From G963662675 sp963662675 (GTDB lineage: Bacteria; Bacteroidota; Bacteroidia; Bacteroidales; Prolixibacteraceae), in assembly GCA_963662675.2 (NCBI GenBank), contig CAXXHP010000005.1, positions 175,551 through 239,550 on the forward strand: a stretch of 64,000 bases of DNA, in the 5' to 3' direction. The notes beneath the pieces are model-generated. The model saw only the letters and a list, made by a program, of their open reading frames with translations. It searched no databases and was not told where the DNA came from. The position numbers were made by a program, and so were the translations under genes. This document shows positions 38,225-46,554 of this stretch, piece by piece (positions within the stretch are counted from its first letter, which is position 1; each line of letters begins with the position of its first letter).

Positions 38225-38226
38225 GG

Positions 38227-40005
38227 ATGGATAAGTTGAATCGAGAATACAAAAAATTTTTAGCTGACGATGAAAAAAAACTATCTAAAATAAAAGGAAG
38301 TATTCATCGATTAACAATTCTCAGACTCGCTGCTTTCATCGGGATCATCCTCTCTTTCATTTACCTCCACAAGCCTCTAAACTATGGCGTATCCATACTT
38401 CTGCTTGCTTTATTTTTTTATTGGATAAAACAGTTTATTGAGAAGGAAAAGGAGAAAAAGCTTCATGCCAGATTAATAAAGATCAACAGGGATGAACTAC
38501 TTGCATTAAATGAGATTTACGATCATTTTGATGAGGGAGACGAGTTTATCGATCCTCATCATGCCTACTCGTTCGACCTCGACTTGTATGGAGAAGGTAG
38601 CCTGTTCCAATTTATAAACCGCACAACTACCCAGCTAGGAAGGAAGAAATTGGCTTCATTTCTGAATAACCCGATACAGGACAAAGAGCAGCTAATGGCA
38701 CGTCAGGAAGCCATAAATGAGCTTTCGAAACTTACTCGTTGGCGACAGTTATTTGCCGCCAAAGGACAAACTCAAGACGAACAGGATTTCACCCTACTAC
38801 AACTTCTATCAGAACACGAATCACTCCCTCGACGCAAAACCATTAAGTGGCTAATATGGATATTTCCGGCTCTTACGCTTTGCCTGCTTTGCTTATTTGT
38901 ACTTGGCATTTTGCCTTGGGGCATTCTTTTGATTTCTTTATTTGCGAACGTGCTGATATTGGTTTCTTTTGGCAAAACTATCAAATCCTTTTATCTGCTG
39001 TTTGGTAATCAATCGAAAATACTGGACAAATACAAAAAGCTTCTCCAGCAAATTGAACAAACGGAATTCGAGTCCGATCTAATAAATAACCTAAAACAAA
39101 AGCTTTCGTGTAAAAACAAGCAAGCAAGCAGTGTGGTAGAACAACTTCAGAACACAATGGCGCGCTTTGACTATCGGGCAAATGTTTTGTTCTTGCTCAT
39201 TGCCGAGCCGATTTTTCTTTGGGACTTGATTTGCACCTACCAGCTTGACCTATGGCACCAACGTTACCATGACAAGATTGGGCAGTGGTTCGATATTATC
39301 GCTGAAATTGATGCTTTATCGAGTCTGGCCAACTTAAACTACACACATCCAGACTGGCCTACACCTACTTTTACAAACGATGAATTTCAGCTTTCAACTA
39401 AAGAACTGGCACACCCTCTAATTAAATTAGCTAAAAGAATTGGGAACGACTTTAACATGACCGGGAGAGGGAAAATCAGTATTATCACCGGAGCTAACAT
39501 GGCCGGTAAAAGTACCTTCTTACGCACCATAGGCATTAATATGGTGCTGGCGATGAATGGCTGCCGCGTTTGTGCAACACACTTTTCCCTAAACCCAATT
39601 GGGTTATATACCAACATGCGCACTACCGACAATCTGCAAAAAGACGAATCGTACTTTTTCGCCGAATTGCTCCGGTTACAACAAATGCTTACACTGATTA
39701 AAGAAGGTAAGCCCCTTTTTATTATTGTTGATGAAATGCTGAAAGGAACAAATTCAACCGACAAGCTCAATGGCTCAAAAGCACTGGTAGAGCAACTCAT
39801 AAAGCTTAACGCAAATGGGTTGGTAGCTACCCACGATCTGAAACTCACCGAAATGGCAGTTAAGTTCCCTGAGCAAATCACCAACCAATGCTTTGATGTA
39901 CAGCTTAGTGAAAGCGATCTGGTTTTTGACTACAAACTCCTCGATGGCGTAACCTCCACCATGAACGCCAGCTTCCTCATGAAGAAAATGGGGATTATTG
40001 GATGA
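38227..40005 (+). CDS. Membrane-anchored MutS-family ATPase
   Basis: 592 residues. Two hydrophobic pairs (about residues 30-70 and 215-260) would anchor it in the membrane, and the rest has MutS lever/clamp-like helices. The C-terminal ABC-type ATPase contains Walker A ITGANMAGKSTFLRT, an FFAELLRLQQ signature region, Walker B FIIVDEMLKGTNS and the H-loop VATHDL. The mismatch-recognition domain and Phe-x-Glu motif of MutS1 are absent, and there is no Smr nuclease of MutS2. It belongs to a Bacteroidota 'MutS-related' group of unknown role. The ATG at 38227 is preferred; one at 38215 overlaps the PAP2 gene by 10 nt. Confidence 0.82.
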   Translation: MDKLNREYKKFLADDEKKLSKIKGSIHRLTILRLAAFIGIILSFIYLHKPLNYGVSILLLALFFYWIKQFIEKEKEKKLHARLIKINRDELLALNEIYDHFDEGDEFIDPHHAYSFDLDLYGEGSLFQFINRTTTQLGRKKLASFLNNPIQDKEQLMARQEAINELSKLTRWRQLFAAKGQTQDEQDFTLLQLLSEHESLPRRKTIKWLIWIFPALTLCLLCLFVLGILPWGILLISLFANVLILVSFGKTIKSFYLLFGNQSKILDKYKKLLQQIEQTEFESDLINNLKQKLSCKNKQASSVVEQLQNTMARFDYRANVLFLLIAEPIFLWDLICTYQLDLWHQRYHDKIGQWFDIIAEIDALSSLANLNYTHPDWPTPTFTNDEFQLSTKELAHPLIKLAKRIGNDFNMTGRGKISIITGANMAGKSTFLRTIGINMVLAMNGCRVCATHFSLNPIGLYTNMRTTDNLQKDESYFFAELLRLQQMLTLIKEGKPLFIIVDEMLKGTNSTDKLNGSKALVEQLIKLNANGLVATHDLKLTEMAVKFPEQITNQCFDVQLSESDLVFDYKLLDGVTSTMNASFLMKKMGIIG

Positions 40006-40112
40006 CAACAATTCCTGATAACCGGCAACTACCCGCAATATTTACTCATTCTAAACTACCCGTGGTAATAATATCTTAATATTTAGCAAATCTGCACAAT
40101 TGGATTAATCTA

Positions 40113-40120
40113 TATTTTTG
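40113..40120 (+). promoter_or_regulatory. -7 promoter box for the acetate-type transporter gene
   Basis: TATTTTTG matches TAnnTTTG and lies 31 nt before the ATG at 40152. Confidence 0.5.
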
Positions 40121-40151
40121 CGCGCTGATTCAAACAACTAAATATTTTATA

Positions 40152-40715
40152 ATGCACAACACAAAACTTGGAAATCCGGCGGTTGTCGGACTGGCGGGAT
40201 TCGGATTAACAACGCTTTTATTGCAATTCCACAATCTGGGAATTTGCGAGCTTGGACCTATTGTGTCCATGGGATTTATTTTTGGAGGATTAGCGCAATT
40301 AATTGCCGGGTTCATGGAACAAAAAACCGGAAATAACTTTGGTTTTGCAGCATTCTCAAGCTATGGTGCCTTTTGGATTGGCCTTGGAATTATTTGGATA
40401 ATGAACCATTTTAATATCTACACATCATCAACGACTGATGTTGGGTACTATTTGGTTGCATGGACACTGCTTACCGTTATCTATTGGATTGGATCTTTGT
40501 TCATCCATTCTGCCATGTCAATTACATTTACATCCTTACTTATAGGATTTATATTGCTTGATCTTGCTCATTTCGGATTTCCAGCATTGAATAATATTGC
40601 TGCTTACGTTCTTATATTCTGTGCGCTATCAGCTTGGTACATGATGGCTACAATTATTCTAAATGAAGTATCTGGTCGGGAATTATTAAAATCAGGGAAA
40701 CCTTGGATTAAATAG
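40152..40715 (+). CDS. Acetate uptake transporter (GPR1/FUN34/YaaH, SatP-like)
   Basis: 187 residues with six spans. The signature near the N-terminus is GNPAVVGLAGFGLTTLLL (family NPAPLGL), and IFGGLAQLIAGFMEQKTGN matches the second conserved block. SatP-type channels carry acetate and succinate with protons through hexameric pores. The gene is monocistronic with its own promoter box and ends 19 nt before a large palindrome that separates it from the convergent CLC gene. Confidence 0.88.
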   Translation: MHNTKLGNPAVVGLAGFGLTTLLLQFHNLGICELGPIVSMGFIFGGLAQLIAGFMEQKTGNNFGFAAFSSYGAFWIGLGIIWIMNHFNIYTSSTTDVGYYLVAWTLLTVIYWIGSLFIHSAMSITFTSLLIGFILLDLAHFGFPALNNIAAYVLIFCALSAWYMMATIILNEVSGRELLKSGKPWIK

Positions 40716-40734
40716 GTTAATTTCTAGCCCCAAA

Positions 40735-40802
40735 GTCATCCTGAATTTATTTCGGGATCTGTATCAATTTCAAGACAGATCCTGAAATAAATTCAGGATG
40801 AC
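40735..40802. repeat. Palindromic dispersed repeat, copy 1 (bidirectional terminator position)
   Basis: Two 28-nt arms, GTCATCCTGAATTT... and its complement, enclose a 12-nt spacer. The arms differ at one position that is still a G-U pair in RNA. It lies between convergent genes (40715 and 40809). The outer GTCAT-CTGAA and inner GGATCT match the palindrome at 42383-42440, so they are one repeat family. Confidence 0.85.
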
Positions 40803-40808
40803 ATGCCT

Positions 40809-42155
40809 CTATTTCTTATTTTTCTTATCGCGAATATTCTTCAGTGTATTTTCTTTATCGAGATGATAACTGAAATTGGCTTTCGAAACACCAACACGCT
40901 GTGACGTGTATATACCCGAATGTCCGCTAAAATAATACGCAATAAAACAAGCAATGGCATAATACAGCACATGCTCACCTCCAAACAACTCAACCCCCAT
41001 AAGCGTACAAGCCAAAGGCGTATTTGTAGCTCCTGCAAATACTGCAATAAACCCCAGTCCGGCAAATAGGTCAACCGGATTACCGGTAAGCATGGCAATT
41101 GTATTTCCCAAAGTAGCACCAATAAAAAACAGAGGTGTTACTTCGCCTCCCTTAAAGCCTGTACTCAGGGTAATTGCCGTAAATAGCAATTTCCAAAACC
41201 AACTAAATGTCTCAGATCCTCCAGATTTAAACGCATTAACAATACTTACTCCTGTTCCATCAGGGCTATTTACGCCAAGTCCCAAATAATCTTTTGTGCC
41301 GATCATAAATGATAAGGCAATAACTGTAATCCCTCCCAAAAAAGGAATTAGCAATTTTCGGGTGATATATTTATTGGTCAGGGTTTTAATAATATGTGAA
41401 AGTTCGGAAAAAGCATAACTCGCCATTCCAAAGAAAACACCAGCCAAAATAACGTATAAGATGAGCGTTACATCTAAATGCATAAATGAAAAACCAGAAG
41501 AAGCCGGTTCGTGAAAGTCGATAAAATACTGGGTATGACCAATGCCATACATGGAGCAAAACATATCGGCCATAACCGATGCTAAAAAAGCAGGTAACAA
41601 CGCATCGTATTTTATTCGCCCAATAGCCATTACTTCAAGCGCAAATATTGCTCCTGCCACCGGTGTTCCAAAAACGGCACCAAAACCTGCAGCAACTCCG
41701 GAGATCAGCAAAATGCGAAGGTCTTCCTTTTTTAACTTGAATTTTTTGCCAATAAAATGGGCAACACTGCCCCCAATCTGAACGGCAGTTCCCTCTCGCC
41801 CAGCCGAACCTCCAAACAAATGGGTTACTACCGTGGTAATTAATACAAAAGGAGCCATGCGGGCAGGAATACCGCCACCGGGCTTATGTATTTCATCCAT
41901 GACCAGATTGTTTCCGGCCTCGGCATTTTTGCCTTTAAAGCGGTACAAAGCAACAATGGCCACACCTGCCACCGGAAGAAAATACAAGAGCCATTCATTT
42001 TGCCAGCGTAGGTGAGTAGCCTGCTCCAACAGATACAAGAACAAAGCAACAAGAGAACCCGCAACAAAAGCTAAAGGCAACACCAATACAAACCACTTCA
42101 TGACATATTTCAGAATGTCAAACTGGTCAAATGTCTGCCTTAATTTACTCATCAT
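40809..42155 (-). CDS. CLC-family antiporter, CLC-F (fluoride/proton)-like
   Basis: 448 residues, about ten to twelve membrane helices in the CLC fold. Motifs are AEAGNNLVMDEIHKP where Cl- transporters have GSGIP, GSAGREGTAVQIG (GREGx), and GFKGGEVTPLFFIGA in place of GxFxP. As I recall the CLC-F clade, these replacements mark fluoride/H+ antiporters that protect cells from fluoride. Without alignment the anion is not certain. It is convergent with the acetate-type transporter. A second Met codon at 42152 is an equal start. No fluoride-riboswitch motif was found upstream. Confidence 0.85.
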   Translation of the reverse strand: MMSKLRQTFDQFDILKYVMKWFVLVLPLAFVAGSLVALFLYLLEQATHLRWQNEWLLYFLPVAGVAIVALYRFKGKNAEAGNNLVMDEIHKPGGGIPARMAPFVLITTVVTHLFGGSAGREGTAVQIGGSVAHFIGKKFKLKKEDLRILLISGVAAGFGAVFGTPVAGAIFALEVMAIGRIKYDALLPAFLASVMADMFCSMYGIGHTQYFIDFHEPASSGFSFMHLDVTLILYVILAGVFFGMASYAFSELSHIIKTLTNKYITRKLLIPFLGGITVIALSFMIGTKDYLGLGVNSPDGTGVSIVNAFKSGGSETFSWFWKLLFTAITLSTGFKGGEVTPLFFIGATLGNTIAMLTGNPVDLFAGLGFIAVFAGATNTPLACTLMGVELFGGEHVLYYAIACFIAYYFSGHSGIYTSQRVGVSKANFSYHLDKENTLKNIRDKKNKK

Positions 42156-42557
42156 ATTTTATAGCGATAAAAACGAATTTTCAAACTTAAAAAGGAATCC
42201 GGGAACATACAAATGCACTGTCTCTTCATTTTTTAAGGAAAATTACAGGATTCGGAATAATTACAACGAATTTTCCAATTGCCACCAAATATACCATAAT
42301 CCTGATTAATGCAACAGAATAGATACGAGACACGACAATGCATTTAGACCGGGGGGGCCGTTCTCCCAAAAGTTAGGATCATGTCATTCTGAACTTGTTT
42401 CAGGATCTATATATAGATCCTGAAACAAGTTCAGAATGACTAATATTATGAGTTTATAAGCTTTTTTAATGCACTCATTAATTGGAATCGCACTTCTAAT
42501 TTCACAGCCCAACTACAAACACTTGCCCTCACTTCGGAAAACCAATCGCACTTATTT
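42156..42557. other. 402-bp intergenic region with palindrome copy 2
   Basis: Between the CLC gene and the upstream ProC-like gene. It contains the 58-bp palindrome reported separately, a seven-G run (42352-42358) and two short AATCGCACTT direct repeats (42487 and 42544 areas). No ORF, tRNA or recognised riboswitch. Confidence 0.45.
42383..42440. repeat. Perfect 58-bp palindrome, copy 2 of the dispersed repeat
   Basis: The first 29 nt (GTCATTCTGAACTTGTTTCA...) are followed immediately by their exact reverse complement, with no spacer and no mismatch. It lies past the 3' end of the ProC-like gene and could end its transcript. Sequence kinship to 40735-40802 (GTCAT-CTGAA-TT-TTTC-GGATCT) marks a repeat family rather than chance. 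Confidence 0.9.
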
Positions 42558-43331
42558 CTAAGGCTTTATTTTCTCAAATAAGCCCATCAACTTAGTATGA
42601 TAAATGTCCTTAATTTGAGCTTCGCTTTCTCCGATTGGCTTAACAGGAATCAGGTCAATAACCTGTTCGCTGCTCAGTCCCGAATCGAAAAACAAATGAT
42701 TGGCAGCTAATAATGTTTCTTTTATTGCCGTTTGCGTTTCTGCCGCACTAAGTCCCATTTCGCCACCAAGCCCCTGTAATTCATTATACTGAAACCAGAA
42801 ATAAGTAGGCAACATGGCCGAAATAAGCGCATAACTTTCCAATTTAGCTTCATCAACCTCGAAGGTTTTACCAAGCACCTGTAACAATTCGCTTACGGCT
42901 GCCTTTTCTGCCGACACAAACGAAGGAGCAAAACTAATGGGATTAAAACCTTCGTTAATGAAAGACGTGGCATTCGGGATCATGCGGGCAATATTGGGGG
43001 TTTCCAGTTTTGCAGCAATCTTTTCGATGCTAATTTTTGGTGCCAATGAAACCACCAATGAGTTTTTAGAAACCATGCCCCGAATTTTCTCAAGCGTTTC
43101 CATAATCATAGGTGGGTGCAGAGCAATAAACACGAGATCTTGTTTGGCAGGTAAGTCTGCAAAAAAACAAATCTCAATGTTTGGGAACTGACTTTTTAGA
43201 GCCTTCAGCACATCTTCGTTGGTGTCGCAAACAGTGATCGATTCAAATTCGATTTGTTTGTTTTGAAAGGCCTGCAGAAAAATTTTAGTAATCCTTCCGC
43301 CACCAATAAAACCAAGTGATTTTGTTTTCAT
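42558..43331 (-). CDS. Pyrroline-5-carboxylate reductase-like NAD(P)-binding protein
   Basis: 257 residues. The Rossmann motif LGFIGGGRITKIFLQAF is followed by an LVFIALHPPMI strand and the RMIPNATSFINEGF block seen in ProC. The C-terminal half resembles the P5CR dimerisation domain (QGLGGEMGLSAAETQTAIKETLLAA). P5CR makes proline from pyrroline-5-carboxylate. The substrate motif is divergent, so this may be a paralogue rather than the housekeeping ProC. It lies 102 nt downstream of the arsP-like gene on the same strand; a functional tie to arsenic is not evident. Confidence 0.75.
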   Translation of the reverse strand: MKTKSLGFIGGGRITKIFLQAFQNKQIEFESITVCDTNEDVLKALKSQFPNIEICFFADLPAKQDLVFIALHPPMIMETLEKIRGMVSKNSLVVSLAPKISIEKIAAKLETPNIARMIPNATSFINEGFNPISFAPSFVSAEKAAVSELLQVLGKTFEVDEAKLESYALISAMLPTYFWFQYNELQGLGGEMGLSAAETQTAIKETLLAANHLFFDSGLSSEQVIDLIPVKPIGESEAQIKDIYHTKLMGLFEKIKP

Positions 43332-43433
43332 GATTTTTGCTTTTAGTGTTCAATTAATTACGCAAGCCGTTGCGCCTGTACATATATAAATTCACTTAAA
43401 AATTTCTATCATTCCACTACCCTATCACACAAA

Positions 43434-44477
43434 TCACATCAAATAATTAAAAATAAAGCCAACCGTTAATATCCCAATCGAAACAATTCCTACAAAAACG
43501 GTTATTAATTGCCATTTCAATACTTTTTTCAGAATAATGATCTCCGGCAATGACAATGCAATTACCGACATCATAAAAGCAAGAGCTGTTCCCAACGACA
43601 CTCCCTTTTCAATTAATACGCTCACAATGGGAATAATTCCTGCTGCATTTGAATACATAGGAACACCCATTAAAATAGCCAATGGCACACCATACCAGTT
43701 TTCTTTGCCAAGTAGTGCGCCCATCATATCCTCGGGTACGTAACCATGCGCCCCTGCCCCAACAGCGATACCCAACAAAATATAAATCCATATTTTGCCA
43801 ACAATCTCTTTTACCGTATCGTAACCACCCCTTATTCGTTCATAAATACTTGGTTTTTCATCTTCGTCATCCGACTCTACGGATTTGACCGAATAGACCC
43901 AGTCTGCCACATACTTTTCTAACTTCAATTTACCAAGAATCCACCCAGACACAATCGCGATGAACAACCCGGTTATAACGTAGATTAAAGCAACCTTCCA
44001 CCCAAACAAGCCAATGAGCAGCACCAGTGCTACTTCGTTGATCATGGGAGCAGCAATTAAAAAAGAGAACGTTACCCCCAAAGGAACACCGGCCTCCACA
44101 AAACCCAGAAACAAAGGAATAGCTGAGCATGAACAAAATGGGGTTACCACGCCCAGCAACGAAGCCAAAACATTGCCTGTAAAAAGCGACTTTCCCTCGA
44201 GTACTTTCCGTGTTTTTTCTGGCGTAAAATAGGTGCGCAAAATGCCCACAAAAAAGATAATCAAGACCAACAACAACATCACCTTGGGCACTTCAAAAAT
44301 AAAGAAGCGAAGGGATTCAGTCAGGTGTGAACCTTTGGGCATAACAAAAACCTGATCAATAAAGAAGTCTGCTATTGACTGTAAATTTTTATATAGAATT
44401 ACCCACAAGGGCAACAGCATGGCAGGGATTAACCAACCATTCATGTTCTTATTGATTGCTATAACTTTTTCTCTCAT
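43434..44477 (-). CDS. arsP: ArsP-type permease (organoarsenical or metal efflux)
   Basis: About 347 residues with eight or more spans, family PF03773 (ArsP_1). The conserved VTPFCSCSAIPLFLGF (Cys-x-Cys in the substrate path) and PMINEVALVLL are clear, as is the second-half MGVPMYSNAAGIIPI. A charged cytoplasmic loop (ESDDEDEKPS) separates the halves. ArsP exports trivalent methyl- and aromatic arsenicals; related permeases move other metals. It is the last clear member of the arsR-headed cluster. The ATG at 44477 is preferred; one at 44486 adds three residues. Confidence 0.82.
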   Translation of the reverse strand: MREKVIAINKNMNGWLIPAMLLPLWVILYKNLQSIADFFIDQVFVMPKGSHLTESLRFFIFEVPKVMLLLVLIIFFVGILRTYFTPEKTRKVLEGKSLFTGNVLASLLGVVTPFCSCSAIPLFLGFVEAGVPLGVTFSFLIAAPMINEVALVLLIGLFGWKVALIYVITGLFIAIVSGWILGKLKLEKYVADWVYSVKSVESDDEDEKPSIYERIRGGYDTVKEIVGKIWIYILLGIAVGAGAHGYVPEDMMGALLGKENWYGVPLAILMGVPMYSNAAGIIPIVSVLIEKGVSLGTALAFMMSVIALSLPEIIILKKVLKWQLITVFVGIVSIGILTVGFIFNYLM

Positions 44478-44523
44478 GTTCTTCACTTCACCTGTTATAA
44501 ATAAAACCCAACTTCAATATATA

Positions 44524-45222
44524 TTAAAAGAAAAATAGACTGACATAATACACTCCTGCCCCAATAAACAGAATGGCGACTATGTACCTGAACCACTTTT
44601 CGAAATTTTTAATCCGATTGTAAAGATTACCGATAGACCCCAAACTAAAAGCAATTAGCCATGCGAAAATAATAACAGGAATACCTGTGCCCAAAGCAAA
44701 TACCAAAGGCAAATACAAGCCTTCGGCACTACTGATGGTCATTGGAATTAGCATGCCAAAATAAAGCACCCCGCTGTAAGGGCAAAAAGCCAAAGCAAAA
44801 ACAATTCCCAACAATAGCACACTCCAAAAGCTACTTTTCGCCTTGTTTTCCATCTTTTCAGTAAGCCAGGCAATACCGGGAATTTTTAGAGTTAACACCC
44901 CCAGCATAAATAAGCCAATAACAATAAGTAGAGGCCCCAGCATTTTTTCTCCCCATTTCTGAAAGAAACGCGACAGCTCAACTTGTCCGGCTCCAAAATA
45001 AAATAGCAAACCAATGCTTACATAAGAAATCCCTCGCCCCAATGTATACACCAAACCACTATAAAAAACCCTGCGACGATGGGTAATATCTTTACTGACA
45101 TACCCAATAGCAGTAATGTTTGTTGCCAACGGGCAAGGACTAATAGCAGTCATCAGTCCCAATACAAAAGCCGACAACAAGGGCAGTTCTGAATTCTCAA
45201 GAAAGGTTTGAAGCAGTTCCAT
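44524..45222 (-). CDS. arsG: ArsG-like membrane protein (CcdA/DsbD-type fold)
   Basis: 232 residues, six spans in two repeats. The paired motifs FVLGLMTAISPCPLATNITAIGY and LALAFCPYSGVLYFGMLIPM place a Pro-Cys-Pro and a Cys-Pro in the membrane, as in CcdA/DsbD electron carriers. In organoarsenical operons such a protein is ArsG, the efflux permease for aminoaromatic arsenicals. The start is 2 nt after the arsF-like stop. If the ars reading is wrong, a disulfide/thiol-transfer role with its two CxxC neighbours is the alternative. Confidence 0.72.
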   Translation of the reverse strand: MELLQTFLENSELPLLSAFVLGLMTAISPCPLATNITAIGYVSKDITHRRRVFYSGLVYTLGRGISYVSIGLLFYFGAGQVELSRFFQKWGEKMLGPLLIVIGLFMLGVLTLKIPGIAWLTEKMENKAKSSFWSVLLLGIVFALAFCPYSGVLYFGMLIPMTISSAEGLYLPLVFALGTGIPVIIFAWLIAFSLGSIGNLYNRIKNFEKWFRYIVAILFIGAGVYYVSLFFF

Positions 45223-45224
45223 TT

Positions 45225-45644
45225 TTAGTCTAACCCCTCAACGGTTGATTTAATCTTTTCTCTCAATTTATCCGGATTTGTCAGTGCATTTAGAAACGCG
45301 GCAGTGGTCAAATCAACCACTTGGTCATCTGCAACAATTAGCAAAGACTGACCGGCAATTTCATACTTCTGAACGATGGGATTATCCTCATTCTCTTCCC
45401 AGTTAATGGGCACAAACTCAACCTCACCACCAAAATAATCCATCAACGCTTCTTTGGAAATATCTTCAATGGCCTGACAGGTTTCACACCGATGAGTACC
45501 ATGAAAATAATACGCTTTCACATCTGACGCTTGTTCAGATCCGGAATAAACCGGGATGAAATTTGAGCGCTCAATGTTTTTGGCATTTACACCGAATATG
45601 CCAAATAAAGAGATCAACAAGGTAATAGAGATTAGCTTTTTCAT
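45225..45644 (-). CDS. arsF: ArsF-like secreted thioredoxin-fold protein
   Basis: 139 residues with a signal peptide (MKKLISITLLISLFGIFGVNA). The mature protein has AYYFHGTHRCETCQAIED, a CxxC redox site in a thioredoxin-like fold, then VPINWEENEDN and a QSLLIVADDQVVDL strand. The motif YYFHGT-RC-TC-IE matches what is annotated as the nitrophenyl-compound nitroreductase subunit ArsF family. It is spaced 2 nt from both neighbours, so the three genes form one translation unit. The proposed role is reduction of nitroaromatic arsenicals together with ArsE, from family knowledge and not shown here. Confidence 0.7.
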   Translation of the reverse strand: MKKLISITLLISLFGIFGVNAKNIERSNFIPVYSGSEQASDVKAYYFHGTHRCETCQAIEDISKEALMDYFGGEVEFVPINWEENEDNPIVQKYEIAGQSLLIVADDQVVDLTTAAFLNALTNPDKLREKIKSTVEGLD

Positions 45645-45646
45645 AA

Positions 45647-45886
45647 TTAGTTACTTTTAGTCAGTAATTCTTTTATCGCCGAAACACTCAATAATTTCCC
45701 TTTCGCCATCACTTTCCCATCTATCACTAATGCGGGAGTAGTCATTACACCCAACTTCATAATTTCAAGCATATCTTCCACTTTTGTTACTGTGGCCTCA
45801 ATGCCTGATTCAGCTACAGCAACTTTTGTTGCCTCTTCGAGTGCCTTGCACTTTTTACACCCGGTACCCAATACTTTAATTTCCAT
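45647..45886 (-). CDS. Small thioredoxin-like CxxC protein (ArsE position)
   Basis: 79 residues, the redox-active disulfide protein 2 / thioredoxin_3 family. MEIKVLGTGCKKCKALEEA has the Cys-Lys-Lys-Cys active site and VMTTPALVIDGKVMAKGK the cis-Pro loop. No signal peptide, so cytoplasmic. It lies between arsR (214 nt upstream) and the arsF-like gene (2 nt). In published arsEFG operons the first gene is arsE; identity with ArsE rests on position here. Small CxxC proteins of this sort also accompany ArsP-type permeases generally. Confidence 0.75.
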   Translation of the reverse strand: MEIKVLGTGCKKCKALEEATKVAVAESGIEATVTKVEDMLEIMKLGVMTTPALVIDGKVMAKGKLLSVSAIKELLTKSN

Positions 45887-45936
45887 GATTTTTAATTTTT
45901 AAATATCTCTTATCTGATGATTTAAAGTTCTTATTC

Positions 45937-45971
45937 TCGTCATTTCGAACAACGTGAAGCAATCTTTATCA
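45937..45971. repeat. Half copy of a GTCATTTCGA...GAAGCAATCT dispersed repeat
   Basis: CGTCATTTCGAACAACGTGAAGCAATCTTT resembles the common dispersed element of the form CGTCATT-CGA...GAAGCAATCT known from many genomes. No inverted partner is seen nearby, so it is a half copy or relic. It sits in the arsR-arsE gap. Confidence 0.4.
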
Positions 45972-46100
45972 ATACGATTCGAAAATTACTTAGCCCCCTG
46001 TAAATTGAGACTTTCGTCATAACGTTTGTTATTTTATATTCAATTTCGGTGCCTGTTCGCCGTTCGCAAAATAACGAACATGCACGTGAAATTTTTTCAG

Positions 46101-46397
46101 CTATTTTAAAAACGCACCAAACAATGCTTGCGCTTTTGCCCAATTCTCGCGATTGATGCAATACTTCACTTTTGGAGCCTCAATCTCTCCTTGAATGAGT
46201 CCGGCATCTTTCAATTCTTTTAAATGTTGCGATAAAGTAGATTTGGCAATTGGTAGTATTTCTGACAAATCGCCACTGTAGCAACAGGCTTGCTTATTGA
46301 GCAATTCTAACACAAACACACGCACCGGATGCCCCATTGCTTTTGCAAAACGGGCAAGCTGAACCTGATCATCGGTATAAACTATTTTCTCTTCCAT
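46101..46397 (-). CDS. arsR: ArsR/SmtB-family metalloregulator
   Basis: A winged-helix repressor of about 98 residues. The recognition region is LPIAKSTLSQHLKELKDAGLIQGEI, and the wing is VKYCINR. A Cys-Cys pair just ahead of the HTH (NKQACCYSGDLSEI) sits where classical ArsR has ELCVCDL, so it may bind As(III); a third Cys lies in the wing. It represses its own operon. The frame is open to 46424, but the operator (46399-46421) and -7 box (46422-46429) occupy that stretch, so the ATG at 46397 is the start. It heads the cluster running down to arsP. Confidence 0.88.
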   Translation of the reverse strand: MEEKIVYTDDQVQLARFAKAMGHPVRVFVLELLNKQACCYSGDLSEILPIAKSTLSQHLKELKDAGLIQGEIEAPKVKYCINRENWAKAQALFGAFLK

Positions 46398-46398
46398 A

Positions 46399-46421
46399 TT
46401 CGTAGTTCGTAAAACTACGAA
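46399..46421 (-). promoter_or_regulatory. ArsR operator candidate (9-bp inverted repeat)
   Basis: TTCGTAGTT and AACTACGAA are perfect inverted repeats with a 5-nt centre. They lie between the -7 box and the arsR ATG, covering the expected transcript start. That is where an ArsR-family autorepressor would bind. Confidence 0.75.
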
Positions 46422-46429
46422 CAAAGGTA
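46422..46429 (-). promoter_or_regulatory. -7 promoter box for the ars operon
   Basis: The minus strand reads TACCTTTG, an exact TAnnTTTG match, abutting the operator. It gives a leader of only about 15-20 nt before the arsR ATG. Confidence 0.65.
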
Positions 46430-46554
46430 GGCTCTTTTTCTTTAACCTGAAAGTATAATTATTGCATTTCTTTTAAAAGCTTTCCATCACAACGCTACTG
46501 TCAAAATAATTTATTAGGTAAAATTAACTAACTTGAGCTGCGAAAATTGAGCAA

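Noticed and set aside
42156..42382. Possible fluoride riboswitch upstream of the CLC-F-like gene
   Set aside because: I looked for the conserved core on the minus strand and could not find it; AT-rich sequence without the expected pairing.
46058..46079. Second ArsR operator (GTTCG...CGAAC) between arsR and the CxxC gene
   Set aside because: Only 5-bp arms with an 8-nt spacer, and it does not match the arm sequence of the operator at 46399-46421.
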